A stretch of 64,000 bases of DNA, taken from positions 558,001 through 622,000 of the forward strand of contig CBDBBY010000001.1 of assembly GCA_965203215.1 (NCBI GenBank). The letters are read 5' to 3'. The DNA is from CBDBBY01 sp965203215. GTDB lineage: Bacteria > Pseudomonadota > Alphaproteobacteria > Rhodobacterales > Rhodobacteraceae. This document shows, piece by piece, positions 1 through 8,646 of the stretch; position 1 is the stretch's first letter, and the number at the start of each line of letters is the position of its first letter. A program made the position numbers and the translations under genes. Below the pieces are notes generated by a model. That model did not search any database. It was not told where the DNA came from and saw only the letters and a program-made list of their open reading frames with translations.

Positions 1-47
1 ATTGCTTCAAATGTTTGACCGCGACAAGGAAATCGGTAGAAATAAAA

Positions 48-71
48 AAAGCCCGCTTGGAAGCGGGCTTT
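48..71. terminator. Perfect hairpin, bidirectional terminator
   Basis: An 11-bp perfect inverted repeat with a two-base spacer is followed on the minus strand by a run of seven T and more AT-rich sequence, so it should end minus-strand transcripts best. On the plus strand only TTT follows. It probably closes whatever gene lies left of the window and insulates the solute-binding protein gene. Confidence 0.7.
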
Positions 72-210
72 GAGTATTGAGGCAGGTTTCATACAGGCAA
101 GAAACCTATCGAGCAGTAACAACTCTATTAGTCTCGTTTATCTTAGTTTCCAAGACCTAATTGTTCGGGTAATCAATCTGTGTCTCAATGTCAGAAGAGG
201 TGTTGCCGAT

Positions 211-2025
211 ATGTCACGAGCATTGTCAGGAGCATGCGCCGCTATTCTTGGCGCATCGTCGATCATTTTTTCGCCGCTCGCGGCAACCGGAGAGCCGATG
301 CATGGAATCGCGATGTACGGAGACCCGGTCCTCCCTGACGGATTCGAAGCGCTTGCTTATGCGAATCCGGATGCGCCGAAAGGTGGTCGAATTGCTTACG
401 GAGTCGGAGGAACGTTTGATTCCTTAAATCCCTACATTCTCAAGGGAAGGTCGCCCGCTGCGATCAGAACCCACGTCTATGAAACGCTCATGGGCCGAAA
501 CTGGGATGAACCGTTTTCACTCTACGGGCTGCTAGCTGAAACCATCGAAACGGACGAGGGGCGCAACTGGGTCGAATTCACGCTTCGAGAAGAGGCGCGT
601 TTTTCCGACGGCTCTCCAGTCACCGTCGACGACGTGATGTGGTCGTTCGAAACTTTGGGCACCGAGGGCAACCCGCGTTATTGGACCGCTTGGAAAAAAA
701 TCGACTCGATGGAGCAAACAGGACCGAGGTCGTTGAAGTTCACCTTCAATACCGTCGACCGGGAATTGCCCCTGATCCTGGGGCTGAGGCCGATATTGCA
801 GAAGGCGCAGTGGGACGGCAGGGATTTTGCCGAAAGCTCGCTCGACATTCCCATCGGTTCGGGTCCCTACGTTTTGGACAGCTTTGAGACCGGAAGATCC
901 GTAACTTTCAAACGCAGCCCCGAGTATTGGGGACGCAACCTGGGCTTCAACAAGGGCCGAAACAACTTCGACGAGATTTCATACGAGTATTTCGGCGACA
1001 GCGTCGCCGTGTTTGAAGCATTCAAGGCCGGAGAATTCGATACTTACACTGAGTGGGACGCGCTGAAATGGACAACGAATTACGATTTCCCGGCGGTTAG
1101 GAGCGGCGAAATCGTAAAGTCCGAGGTTCCTCATCGGCGCCCATCGGGAATTGGCGGCTTCGTTTTCAACACGCGCAAGAGCGTATTCAACGATTGGCGA
1201 GTTCGCGATGCCCTGATTCATGCATTCAACTTCGAGTTCATCAACAACACTCTCAACGGCGGCACCGAGGCAAGAATTGCATCCTACTTTTCGAATTCAG
1301 TGCTGGGAATGGATCATGCGCCTGCAGCCGGCAAGGTCAGGTCGCTATTGGTCCAGTTTCAGGACCATTTGATACCGGGCGCACTTGAAGGATATTCGCT
1401 TCCTGAATCCGACGGAACCGAGCGCAACCGGGCCAATATTCGCAAGGCTATCGCGATACTGGAAGAAGCAGGCTGGACCGCGGATTCGGAAGGCGTTCTC
1501 AGGAATGAAGCCGGAAAGCCTTTCGAGTTCGAGATACTTCTTGTCCAAGGGTCGGACATAATTCGTTCGGTTGCGAACATCTTTACTGAATCGCTCAAGC
1601 GCCTCGGTATCGAAACGCGCGTGATCTCGATCGACAGCGCCCAGTATCGAGAACGGGTGATCAGCTACGACTACGACATGATCTGGTATCGTTGGGGACT
1701 TTCGCTCAGCCCTGGCAACGAGCAGAAACTCTATTGGGGAAGCGACGGCGTCACGGCCGAAGGAACGCGCAACTACATGGGCGTGAACAGTCCGGCGGTC
1801 GACGGCTTGATTGTTGCCATACTTGAAGGCCGGACACAGGACGATTTCCGCTCAGCCGTCAAGGCGCTGGACAGGGCGCTCACATCAGGCCGGTATGTCA
1901 TTCCGGTCTGGTATTCGGACTATGCAAGAATTGCGCACAAGAAAGAGCTCAAGTTCCCTGAATACCTGCCGATCTACGGCCATTGGATCGGATGGCAGCC
2001 GGATGTCTGGTGGCATGAAGAATAG
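211..2025 (+). CDS. YejA-type ABC transporter substrate-binding protein (family 5)
   Basis: This is an extracellular solute-binding protein family 5 protein, related to YejA (oligopeptide and microcin C uptake). Its periplasmic role is to hand a peptide-like solute to an ABC permease. The ATG at 211 is preferred over an upstream TTG at 70: it has an AGAAGAGG ribosome site and opens a signal peptide (residues about 1-28, hydrophobic, ending near LAATGEP). The mature part starts HGIAMYGDP, as in YejA proteins, and ends with the aromatic-rich WIGWQPDVWW segment. The product is 604 aa, normal for the family. No yejB, yejE or yejF permease gene follows; the next gene is convergent. It is therefore an orphan binding protein in this window and its substrate is unknown. 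Confidence 0.85.
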   Translation: MSRALSGACAAILGASSIIFSPLAATGEPMHGIAMYGDPVLPDGFEALAYANPDAPKGGRIAYGVGGTFDSLNPYILKGRSPAAIRTHVYETLMGRNWDEPFSLYGLLAETIETDEGRNWVEFTLREEARFSDGSPVTVDDVMWSFETLGTEGNPRYWTAWKKIDSMEQTGPRSLKFTFNTVDRELPLILGLRPILQKAQWDGRDFAESSLDIPIGSGPYVLDSFETGRSVTFKRSPEYWGRNLGFNKGRNNFDEISYEYFGDSVAVFEAFKAGEFDTYTEWDALKWTTNYDFPAVRSGEIVKSEVPHRRPSGIGGFVFNTRKSVFNDWRVRDALIHAFNFEFINNTLNGGTEARIASYFSNSVLGMDHAPAAGKVRSLLVQFQDHLIPGALEGYSLPESDGTERNRANIRKAIAILEEAGWTADSEGVLRNEAGKPFEFEILLVQGSDIIRSVANIFTESLKRLGIETRVISIDSAQYRERVISYDYDMIWYRWGLSLSPGNEQKLYWGSDGVTAEGTRNYMGVNSPAVDGLIVAILEGRTQDDFRSAVKALDRALTSGRYVIPVWYSDYARIAHKKELKFPEYLPIYGHWIGWQPDVWWHEE

Positions 2026-2080
2026 CGGCAAAGGCTATGCACTGCTCCTCGCGGGCGATCACAGGCAATGGTCGCCAAAT

Positions 2081-2098
2081 GCCAAGGCGGGCCTTGGC
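2081..2098. terminator. Terminator-like hairpin between convergent genes
   Basis: A 7-bp perfect stem (GCCAAGG / CCTTGGC) with a four-base loop lies in the 172-bp gap between the convergent yejA-like and DUF502 genes. No T tract follows, so its role as a terminator is inferred from position only. Confidence 0.35.
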
Positions 2099-2197
2099 CA
2101 TGAACGCCCGCGCGCAGCCGGCAATGGGAATTCGGCGCCAAACAAAATGGTGCACAGCTGAAGGAAAACTCTAAATTGCCCTCTGGCGATTTGATTG

Positions 2198-2947
2198 TCA
2201 GCCAGATTCGGAACCGGAATCCTTCGACGCCCTGCGCCTGGTGATCGCGCGCCTTCTTTTGTCGTCTTCCTTTGACGGGTAGACCAGACCCGCCGAAATC
2301 ACGAATTTCGCCGCATCTTCAACCGACATTCGGAGAAAAATAACGTCTGACTCTGGAACAACCAGCAGGAAGCCGGAGGTAGGATTCGGGGTCGTCGGCA
2401 GAAAAACGCTGATAAGCCTGCCTTCGACAGGCGGTTTCTCTTGGATTTCGTCCTTGGCCACGGAAGAATAGAAGGCAACTGCCCAGATGCCCTTCCTCGG
2501 GTATTCAATCAGGCACGCCTTGTCGAATGAAGTCTCGGTATTGTTCAGGACGGTTTCTGCGATTTGCTTAAGGGCATTGTAAACCGTCCGCACCACAGGC
2601 AACCGATATACGATGTACTCGCCCCATCTCAGAAAGAAGCGGCCGAACAGCCCTTTCGCGAAATATCCTATGATTACCGTGAAAATCAGAAAGATGACGA
2701 CCCCGACGCCTCGAACGTCCACGCCGAAGATCTCGATGTGAGTGAGCCAATCCCACTCGTACTTGTCCGGAATCCAGAAAAGCACCCAGGAATCGATGAT
2801 GCCGATTCCCTCCCAAACAATGAAAATCGTCAGCCCCACGGGGGCCACGACTGCAAGGCCGGTCAGGAAATTCGCGCGCAGACTCGCCCAAAGACCGGCC
2901 CTTTTCTTAGGCGCTGTGAAGCGGTCTTCGTTCTCGTCTTCATCCAT
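2198..2947 (-). CDS. DUF502 family integral membrane protein
   Basis: The protein matches the DUF502 family, inner membrane proteins of unknown function common in Proteobacteria. Visible features are an acidic N-terminus, two long membrane segments (about residues 28-50, TGLAVVAPVGLTIFIVW, and about 75-100, GVGVVIFLIFTVIIGYF), then a soluble domain with the typical PTTPNPTSGFLL motif and a basic C-terminus. The length of 249 aa is slightly above the usual 200-230 because of the charged tails. The ATG start at 2947 has AGAG upstream. It is convergent with the yejA-like gene and 72 bp downstream of psuG on the same strand, so it could be co-transcribed with psuKG, though no functional link is known. 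Confidence 0.85.
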   Translation of the reverse strand: MDEDENEDRFTAPKKRAGLWASLRANFLTGLAVVAPVGLTIFIVWEGIGIIDSWVLFWIPDKYEWDWLTHIEIFGVDVRGVGVVIFLIFTVIIGYFAKGLFGRFFLRWGEYIVYRLPVVRTVYNALKQIAETVLNNTETSFDKACLIEYPRKGIWAVAFYSSVAKDEIQEKPPVEGRLISVFLPTTPNPTSGFLLVVPESDVIFLRMSVEDAAKFVISAGLVYPSKEDDKRRRAITRRRASKDSGSESG

Positions 2948-3019
2948 ATCAATCTGCTCTTGAGCAAAGCTGCCAATTCAGCCCGAACAACCGACATTAA
3001 ATTAAATGTGAATATCAAA

Positions 3020-3943
3020 CTAGCGGGTTTTTGGCGTTCGACCAGCGTCAGCGATCTTCTTCGCGATCTTCGCGCCCAATCTGGCATTGCTTTTCACCAA
3101 TTCCACATTCGACGCTATCGAGCGGCCTTCGGAAATCTCCAGAATCGAGTTCAGCAGGAATGGGGTAACGGCCTTGCCTGAAACGTCGCGAGATGACGCT
3201 TCCTCAAGCGCGCGTTTGATCCAGATTTCGGAAACATCCTTTGGAATGTCGAAATGGGCGGGAACAGGATTCGCGACCAGGAAACCTCCCGGAATGCCGA
3301 GTTCCTTTCTCACAAGGAACGAATTCGCAATTTCTTTTGGATGATCCATCCTCAACGGGGCTTTGTAGCCCGAAGATGAGGACCAGAAAGCGGGCAGTTC
3401 GTCCTGACCGTATGCCGCGAGCGGCACGCCCAAGGTCTCAAGCACTTCAAGGGTCTTTCCGACGTCCAAGATAGCCTTCGGTCCGGATGAAACGACGACA
3501 ACCGCTGTTTGGGACAGCTCATGCAGGTCTTGCGATATGTCGAATGTGCTCTCCGCCCCGAAATGAACGCCTCCGATTCCGCCGGTAGCGAACACCTCGA
3601 TCCCGGCGGCCTTTGCGCACAGCATCGTCGCGGAAACGGTAGTCGCGCCAGTTTCGCCTCGGGCAATCGCGACCGCCAAATCCGCGCGGCTTACCTTCCT
3701 GATGCCTTCGGCTCGGCCGAAATGTTCAATTTCCGCCTCTGACAATCCGACTTTTATGCGTCCATTGACAATCCCCACGGTTGCCGGGATTCCACCCGAT
3801 TCCCTAACGGCCGCCTCGACTTCCAGCGCTGTGGATACGTTCTTTGGGTAGGGCATTCCGTGCGAAACGATCGAGGTCTCCAACGCGACAACCGGAAGGG
3901 CGTCCGACTTTCTGGTCTTCAATTCTTGTTTTATTTCAATCAT
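3020..3943 (-). CDS. psuG: Pseudouridine-5'-phosphate glycosidase
   Basis: PsuG splits pseudouridine 5'-phosphate into uracil and ribose 5-phosphate, the second step in pseudouridine salvage. The sequence has the family blocks: ALETSIVSHGMPYP near the N-terminus, IVNGRIKVGL, the TTVSATM segment, FATGGIGGVH, and the C-terminal TPFLL region. The length is 307 aa from the ATG at 3943, the usual size. That start is preceded by GAAGAG and leaves only 7 bp after the kinase stop; the longer frame upstream runs into the kinase gene. Gene order kinase then glycosidase is that of E. coli psuK-psuG, which supports both calls. Confidence 0.92.
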   Translation of the reverse strand: MIEIKQELKTRKSDALPVVALETSIVSHGMPYPKNVSTALEVEAAVRESGGIPATVGIVNGRIKVGLSEAEIEHFGRAEGIRKVSRADLAVAIARGETGATTVSATMLCAKAAGIEVFATGGIGGVHFGAESTFDISQDLHELSQTAVVVVSSGPKAILDVGKTLEVLETLGVPLAAYGQDELPAFWSSSSGYKAPLRMDHPKEIANSFLVRKELGIPGGFLVANPVPAHFDIPKDVSEIWIKRALEEASSRDVSGKAVTPFLLNSILEISEGRSIASNVELVKSNARLGAKIAKKIADAGRTPKTR

Positions 3944-3950
3944 TTCTGTC

Positions 3951-4874
3951 TCACTCTTCAGCATTTGAAACGTACGCTCCAGCACGGCCGCAGGCATATG
4001 CCAACGCTTCCAATTGATTTTTGCCTTTGAGTCTCGCCGCAATGTGCGCTGCCGCAAACCGGTCTCCAGCCCCCGAGTATCTCAACGGGCCAGTTTGATC
4101 GGGGCTGTGTTCGCAACATTCTTCAAGCGTGGCATCGGCGGCTGTCGAACTGCCGTTCGTGACGATGGCCCTTTCGAACCCAAGCTTTACCAAGCCTCTT
4201 GCTCCTTCTGCCGCGCTGGAGACTTCCTCGGACAACAGAACGCGCGCTTCCTCCAAGTTCGCGTAAAGCGTGGTGCTTGGTCTGTTTCGCAAAATAGAAG
4301 CTCGACCAATTTTGCCAATTGAGGCCGAAACCAAGCTCAATTCGATGCCGTGAAAAGCATCCCCATTCTCGAATTCCATCAATGCGCTCTGCGTCAGGTT
4401 GCAGTCAAGCACGACGTGGCTTGACGCATTTGCGGCGCTGCCAAACGATGACGGCGCGCCGGCTCTTGAATGTCTGACCAACTTCGCGCCGACCGCCTCG
4501 ATCAATCTGCAATCTGCAACCGTCGCAATCATTCCGTCAGGATCTTCGACGACCAGACAGCTGTCCGAAATTGAACGGGCAGGGCGGACGACGCCGGAAG
4601 TGAGTATGCCGCACGCTTCCGCCGCGCGTATGAGTTCATCGCCCTCCGCCTCGCTGCCAACTGCGCTGACCAGCTCCGGAGCGAAACCGAATTTGCGCAG
4701 CGCTCGGGCAACATTGAAGGCAACGCCGCCGACGGAGCGAGAAACGAGTCCAGGCCGGTCTTCAGAGCGAGAGAGCGGGCCATTCGCCCGCCCGAAGTAA
4801 TCCCAAAGAAGCGCGCCGATGCATAACAGCCTGTGAGGTTCGCGATCGCAGGTCAGAATTCTCTCGACTTTCAT
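3951..4874 (-). CDS. psuK: PfkB-family kinase, probable pseudouridine kinase
   Basis: A ribokinase-like (PfkB) sugar kinase of 307 aa. It shows the N-terminal glycine-rich entry (SVGGVAFNVARALRKFG, PfkB signature 1) and the C-terminal catalytic GAGD motif (YSGAGDRFAAA), whose Asp is the general base. Directly upstream of psuG and almost touching it, it most likely phosphorylates pseudouridine to the 5'-phosphate. The ATG at 4874 is chosen because it starts just before the conserved fold; the open frame extends further towards rpsB without similarity. The family alone does not fix the substrate; the neighbour does. It is divergent from rpsB with 153 bp between the starts, which must hold both promoters. 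Confidence 0.85.
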   Translation of the reverse strand: MKVERILTCDREPHRLLCIGALLWDYFGRANGPLSRSEDRPGLVSRSVGGVAFNVARALRKFGFAPELVSAVGSEAEGDELIRAAEACGILTSGVVRPARSISDSCLVVEDPDGMIATVADCRLIEAVGAKLVRHSRAGAPSSFGSAANASSHVVLDCNLTQSALMEFENGDAFHGIELSLVSASIGKIGRASILRNRPSTTLYANLEEARVLLSEEVSSAAEGARGLVKLGFERAIVTNGSSTAADATLEECCEHSPDQTGPLRYSGAGDRFAAAHIAARLKGKNQLEALAYACGRAGAYVSNAEE

Positions 4875-5027
4875 CTGATACGCTTGCTTTCGGCCAGCGA
4901 TTGATCTAGGCGGTGCCTCCAAATTCACACGCGGGAAATGGGCTGGGTGAAACAAATTCACTCTGGTCCGCCGGTTGGGTTTTTTACCTGAATTCCCGCA
5001 GACGCGCAAAACCGGAAAGGAAAAACA

Positions 5028-6437
5028 ATGGCGCAACATCCCACGTTTACTTTACGCCAATTATTGGAGGCGGGCGTCCATTTCGGGCACCAAACCCATC
5101 GTTGGAACCCGTTGATGGAGCAGTATATCCATACCAAGAAAAACGGGGTCCACATAATCGATCTGACGCAGACTGTGCCGTTGCTTGATGTCGCGCTCGC
5201 GAGAATCTCCAAGATCGTGTCCAGCGGAGGAAGAGTGCTGTTTGTCGGAACCAAGCGCCAGGCGCAGCTCCCGATCAAGGATGCGGCGACACGCAGTTCG
5301 CAATATTACATCAATCATCGTTGGCTGGGGGGCACGCTTACGAACTGGAAGACGGTGTCGAATTCCATCAATCGCCTCAAATCCATTGAAGAGAAGCTGG
5401 AGCAAGGGGTCGAGGGACTTACCAAAAAAGAACGGCTGGGCATGGAGCGGGAGCACGCTAAATTGCTGGCATCGCTTGGCGGCATACGGGAGATGGACGG
5501 TTTGCCCGAGATCTTGTTTGTCATCGACGTCAAAAAGGAATCACTGGCGATCGCAGAGGCAAACAAACTTTCAATTCCGGTCGTCGCAGTCGTAGATACC
5601 AATTGCTCGCCCAATGGCGTCGATTACATCATCCCGGGAAATGATGATGCCTCCCGATCCGTTGCCTTATACTGCGACTTGGTGGCGCAGGCTGCAATCG
5701 TCGGCATTGAGCAGCAAATGGGCAAGATCGGCGTAGGCATCGGCGAGATTGCCGAAGAGTTGGGCGTCACGGAAACGATGGACGAATCTCAGGTTGAAGG
5801 CGGGGAAGGCAATGCCGCTGCTTCGGCAAGCGCGGCAGGCGAAACCGATTCGAAAGCGGCAGCCCCTGAACAAGAAGGCGGCGCAGACGATTCAGAACAA
5901 CTCGAGACGGCGGCTGGCGAGGCGGATGCAGCGACATCCGAAATAGAAGCCAAGGCGGACGCCGGCAAACCGGACTCAAATGGAGATCAATCAGTTTCGG
6001 ACGCGCCGACGCCTGAACAGGAAGGCGGCGCAGACGATTCAGAACAACCCGAGACGGCGGCTGGCGAGGCGGATGCAGCGACACCCGAAATAGAAGCCAA
6101 GGCGGACGCCGGCAAACCGGACTCAAATGGAGATCAATCAGTTTCGGACGCGCCGACGCCTGAACAAGGCAACGCAGACGATTCACAACAACTCGAGACG
6201 GCGGCTGACGAGGCGGATGCGGCGACACCCGAAAATGAAGCCAATGCGGATGCCGGCAAACCAGACTCAAATGGCGGTAAATCAGATTCGGACGCGCCAG
6301 CGCCTGAACAAGAAGGCAGCGCAGACGATTCAAAACAACTCGAGACGACGGCTGACGAGGCGGATGCAGCGACATCCGAAAAAGAAGCCAATTCAGACTC
6401 GGATAGCGATGAATCGCGAACTTCAGAAGCGGCTTGA
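5028..6437 (+). CDS. rpsB: 30S ribosomal protein S2 with repetitive acidic C-terminal extension
   Basis: Residues 1 to about 245 are a normal S2: TLRQLLEAGVHFGHQ, RWNPLMEQYI, GRVLFVGTKRQ, NHRWLGGTLTNW, and PVVAVVDTNCSPNGVDYIIPGNDD are family hallmarks. S2 helps assemble the small subunit and binds S1. The ATG at 5028 has GGAAAGGA upstream. The protein runs to 469 aa, about 200 more than usual. The extra part is a low-complexity acidic tail (Glu, Asp, Ala, Ser, with few Lys) of tandem 48-49 residue units. The frame is kept through every unit, because length changes are multiples of three, so the tail is likely translated. tsf follows 162 bp downstream, the standard rpsB-tsf arrangement. Confidence 0.93.
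   Translation: MAQHPTFTLRQLLEAGVHFGHQTHRWNPLMEQYIHTKKNGVHIIDLTQTVPLLDVALARISKIVSSGGRVLFVGTKRQAQLPIKDAATRSSQYYINHRWLGGTLTNWKTVSNSINRLKSIEEKLEQGVEGLTKKERLGMEREHAKLLASLGGIREMDGLPEILFVIDVKKESLAIAEANKLSIPVVAVVDTNCSPNGVDYIIPGNDDASRSVALYCDLVAQAAIVGIEQQMGKIGVGIGEIAEELGVTETMDESQVEGGEGNAAASASAAGETDSKAAAPEQEGGADDSEQLETAAGEADAATSEIEAKADAGKPDSNGDQSVSDAPTPEQEGGADDSEQPETAAGEADAATPEIEAKADAGKPDSNGDQSVSDAPTPEQGNADDSQQLETAADEADAATPENEANADAGKPDSNGGKSDSDAPAPEQEGSADDSKQLETTADEADAATSEKEANSDSDSDESRTSEAA
5865..6437 (+). repeat. Tandem 147/144-bp coding repeats in the rpsB tail
   Basis: Units start at 5865, 6012, 6159 and 6303, giving periods of 147, 147 and 144 bp (49, 49 and 48 codons). Each begins with codons for PEQ and continues through ADDS, LETAA, EADAAT and KPDSNG blocks. 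Units 1 and 2 are almost identical, unit 3 lacks one codon and has point changes, and unit 4 decays after about 35 codons. The near identity of the first two suggests recent duplication or gene conversion. Confidence 0.9.
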
Positions 6438-6599
6438 TCGCAATTCAAATTGAAGGAATGGATGCCGCCCCAGAGTAGGTGTTGCTTGCCCGAGTTGAGC
6501 AGCCTACTCGTCCAAAGGCAGCAAGCGAACTGACCGAATTGCGAAATTCAATGTGCGTGGACGCTCATCGAGATCTGGGAACATGAGAGGAACGAAGTA

Positions 6600-7430
6600 A
6601 TGACGATAACAGCTGCGATGGTCAAGGATCTGCGTGCAAAGACAGGCGCGGGAATCATGGACGTGAAAAAGGCCTTGGCAGAAAACGATGGCGACATCGA
6701 GGCGTCCGTGGATTGGCTGCGGGCCAAGGGCATTGCGAAAGCCGCGAAAAAGGCCGGTCGCGCAACGGCGGAAGGCCTTGTTGGCGTTCAGGTCGACGGC
6801 GGTACGGGCGCGGCAGTCGAGGTCAACTCCGAGACGGATTTCGTAGCAAAGAACGAAAGATTCCGGACAATGGTAAATCGGATAGCAAAGTCAGCCATCC
6901 ATGCCGATGATCTTGCGTCTCTGCGCGCTGCGGATGTGGACGGAAGCCCGATGGACGATTTCGTTACGGAGCATATTTCGAAGCTCGGCGAAAATCTTAC
7001 AGTCAGCAGAATGGCGAAGGTAACCGGCGATGCCGTGGTCAGCTATGTTCACAATGCGGCTGAACCGGGGATGGGCAAAATCGGCGTGCTTGTTGCATTC
7101 AGCGGCGACAATTCTGAACTTGCAAGGCAGGTCGCCATGCATGTGGCCGCGACGAGACCGATCGCGCTGGATGAGAACGATGTCGCATCCGATACGATAG
7201 CGCGCGAGCGCCAAATTCTCTCGGAGAAAGCTCGCGAATCCGGCAAGCCTCAGAATATCATCGAAAAAATCGTTGCCGGCGGCTTGAAAAAATTCTTCGC
7301 AGAGGAAACGCTAGTCAACCAGAAATTCGTAATCGACCCGAACACCACGGTCGGTGATGCGGCGTCGGCTGGCGGCATATCAATTCAAGAGTTCGCGCGA
7401 CTTGAAGTCGGAGAGATAGCTGAACAGTGA
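6600..7430 (+). CDS. tsf: Elongation factor Ts
   Basis: EF-Ts is the nucleotide exchange factor of EF-Tu. The N-terminus has the UBA-like domain with the diagnostic LRAKTGAGIMDVKKAL motif (residues about 10-26), followed by GIAKAAKKAGRATAEG, the core entry EVNSETDFVAKNE (about 79-91) and the dimerisation-domain region with MHVAA. The length is 276 aa, slightly under E. coli EF-Ts (283 aa). The ATG at 6600 follows GAGAGGAACGAAGTA. In the 162-bp gap after rpsB an imperfect stem (GAGTAGG at 6473 and CCTACTC at 6503) could tune the rpsB/tsf ratio, a guess from position alone. Confidence 0.95.
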   Translation: MTITAAMVKDLRAKTGAGIMDVKKALAENDGDIEASVDWLRAKGIAKAAKKAGRATAEGLVGVQVDGGTGAAVEVNSETDFVAKNERFRTMVNRIAKSAIHADDLASLRAADVDGSPMDDFVTEHISKLGENLTVSRMAKVTGDAVVSYVHNAAEPGMGKIGVLVAFSGDNSELARQVAMHVAATRPIALDENDVASDTIARERQILSEKARESGKPQNIIEKIVAGGLKKFFAEETLVNQKFVIDPNTTVGDAASAGGISIQEFARLEVGEIAEQ

Positions 7431-7464
7431 TTCCATGCGTTCGGATGGCGGAGCCGACGACAGC

Positions 7465-7487
7465 CGGGCGGGCAGGGTGCCCGCCCG
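7465..7487 (+). terminator. GC-rich hairpin after tsf
   Basis: A 10-bp perfect stem (CGGGCGGGCA / TGCCCGCCCG) with a GGG loop lies 35 bp after the tsf stop and is followed by AATTT. It sits between convergent tsf and aroQ. The T tract is weak but the stem is very stable. Confidence 0.65.
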
Positions 7488-7539
7488 AATTTGCTATGCA
7501 AGGTCGGAATTCTAGGACGCTTCGCGAGCGTTGCCCCAG

Positions 7540-7995
7540 CTAACGTCGCGCCTCTGCAGAACTTCGCAGGATTGAAACCAACCCGTCCATAGCAAGCAGG
7601 TATCCGTTTGCGCCAAATCCGAATACGACGCCGGCGGCTGCCTTGGAAATGAATGACCTGGCTCGGAAGTCTTCGCGTTTATGGATGTTCGACAAATGAA
7701 CCTCGACTACCGGAAGATCAATCGCAAGCACTGCGTCCATCAAGGCAACCGACGTGTGCGTCAGGGCAGCCGCGTTCAGTATGATTCCGTTGTGCCGACC
7801 AGACGCACCTTGCATGGCGTCGATCAGATGGCCTTCGTGATTTGACTGCTGGAATTCAACTTCAACGCCGAGAACTTCCGCGCGTTTCAAGCAAAGCGCA
7901 CGGATTTCGTCCAGCGAAGCTACGCCGTAAATCCTTGGTTCCCGACCGCCGAGAAGGTTCAGGTTCGGGCCGTTCAAAATCAATAACGAATGCAT
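7540..7995 (-). CDS. aroQ: 3-dehydroquinate dehydratase, type II
   Basis: AroQ dehydrates 3-dehydroquinate to 3-dehydroshikimate in the shikimate pathway; type II enzymes are small dodecamers. The 151-aa product shows LILNGPNLNLLG at the start, the lid-loop GREPRIYG with the catalytic Arg and Tyr, QSNHEGHLID, the substrate-binding THTSVAL, and EVHLSNIHKREDFR with the catalytic His. The segment before THTS reads NAAAL where most members have a Tyr; this is a mild departure and the catalytic residues are present. ATG start at 7995. In many alphaproteobacteria aroQ is followed by accBC; here it is followed by tsf on the opposite strand, so it stands alone. Confidence 0.93.
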   Translation of the reverse strand: MHSLLILNGPNLNLLGGREPRIYGVASLDEIRALCLKRAEVLGVEVEFQQSNHEGHLIDAMQGASGRHNGIILNAAALTHTSVALMDAVLAIDLPVVEVHLSNIHKREDFRARSFISKAAAGVVFGFGANGYLLAMDGLVSILRSSAEARR

Positions 7996-8646
7996 AGCCG
8001 CAACTCCGCCAAGATGGATCCGTCCGGAAGCTTGTTCTGATGGAATGCATTTGATTGCAAGACTAACGTGAATAATTTTCCATGCATCGGGATCGAAGTC
8101 TTGCGGTGATCTATCGCATATCAGATCTATGTATTTGTTTTATTAGCTTTTTAAGGCTTTGATGCTTTGAGGTGTTTCGGTGATCTGGCCAGACACTTAT
8201 TTAACATAATATATATTATCGGCTAAATGACCGTCTGGAAGGCATGCGGTGGATTTGACCTGCCATGGTCGCCTGTATTGTTGCCCTGCGCATCTGAAAC
8301 CGTCCGCAGACTCGGATTCAGGCTTACTCCTCGTTCTGTAATCGCCGTCCGACTCGAACCCGTCGCGCAACTGCCGTTCGGTCCAAGATTTCGATCTTAA
8401 TCCGCAGACCGAGCTTTCCGGAAGCATGACTCACGTTTTCAGTTTTCACCGATATGCAACTCGGCATCGCGCCGTCCGCTGATGAGTCGGCAACTCTCGA
8501 GGTTTATTTGGGAATGGCAAAAGTCTGCCGGCGCGTTCATAAATTTAGCGGCTGATCACTGGCTTGGTTGCGCTGCCGACATCTGCCGCAGGCGTTTCTT
8601 AGATTCGTGTCACTGCCCCGTCGACCCCGCTGGAGTCCGTTGCCAA
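7996..8646. other. 650-bp intergenic region with an AT palindrome
   Basis: No convincing gene in either strand; open frames here lack family similarity and ribosome sites. It contains the AT-rich stretch 8106-8225, including the perfect 14-bp palindrome ATAATATATATTAT at 8206-8219, which may be part of the aroQ promoter region or a protein-binding site. Confidence 0.5.

Noticed and set aside
5865..6437. CRISPR-like array
   Set aside because: The repeats are 147 bp, contiguous, without spacers, and code in the rpsB frame.
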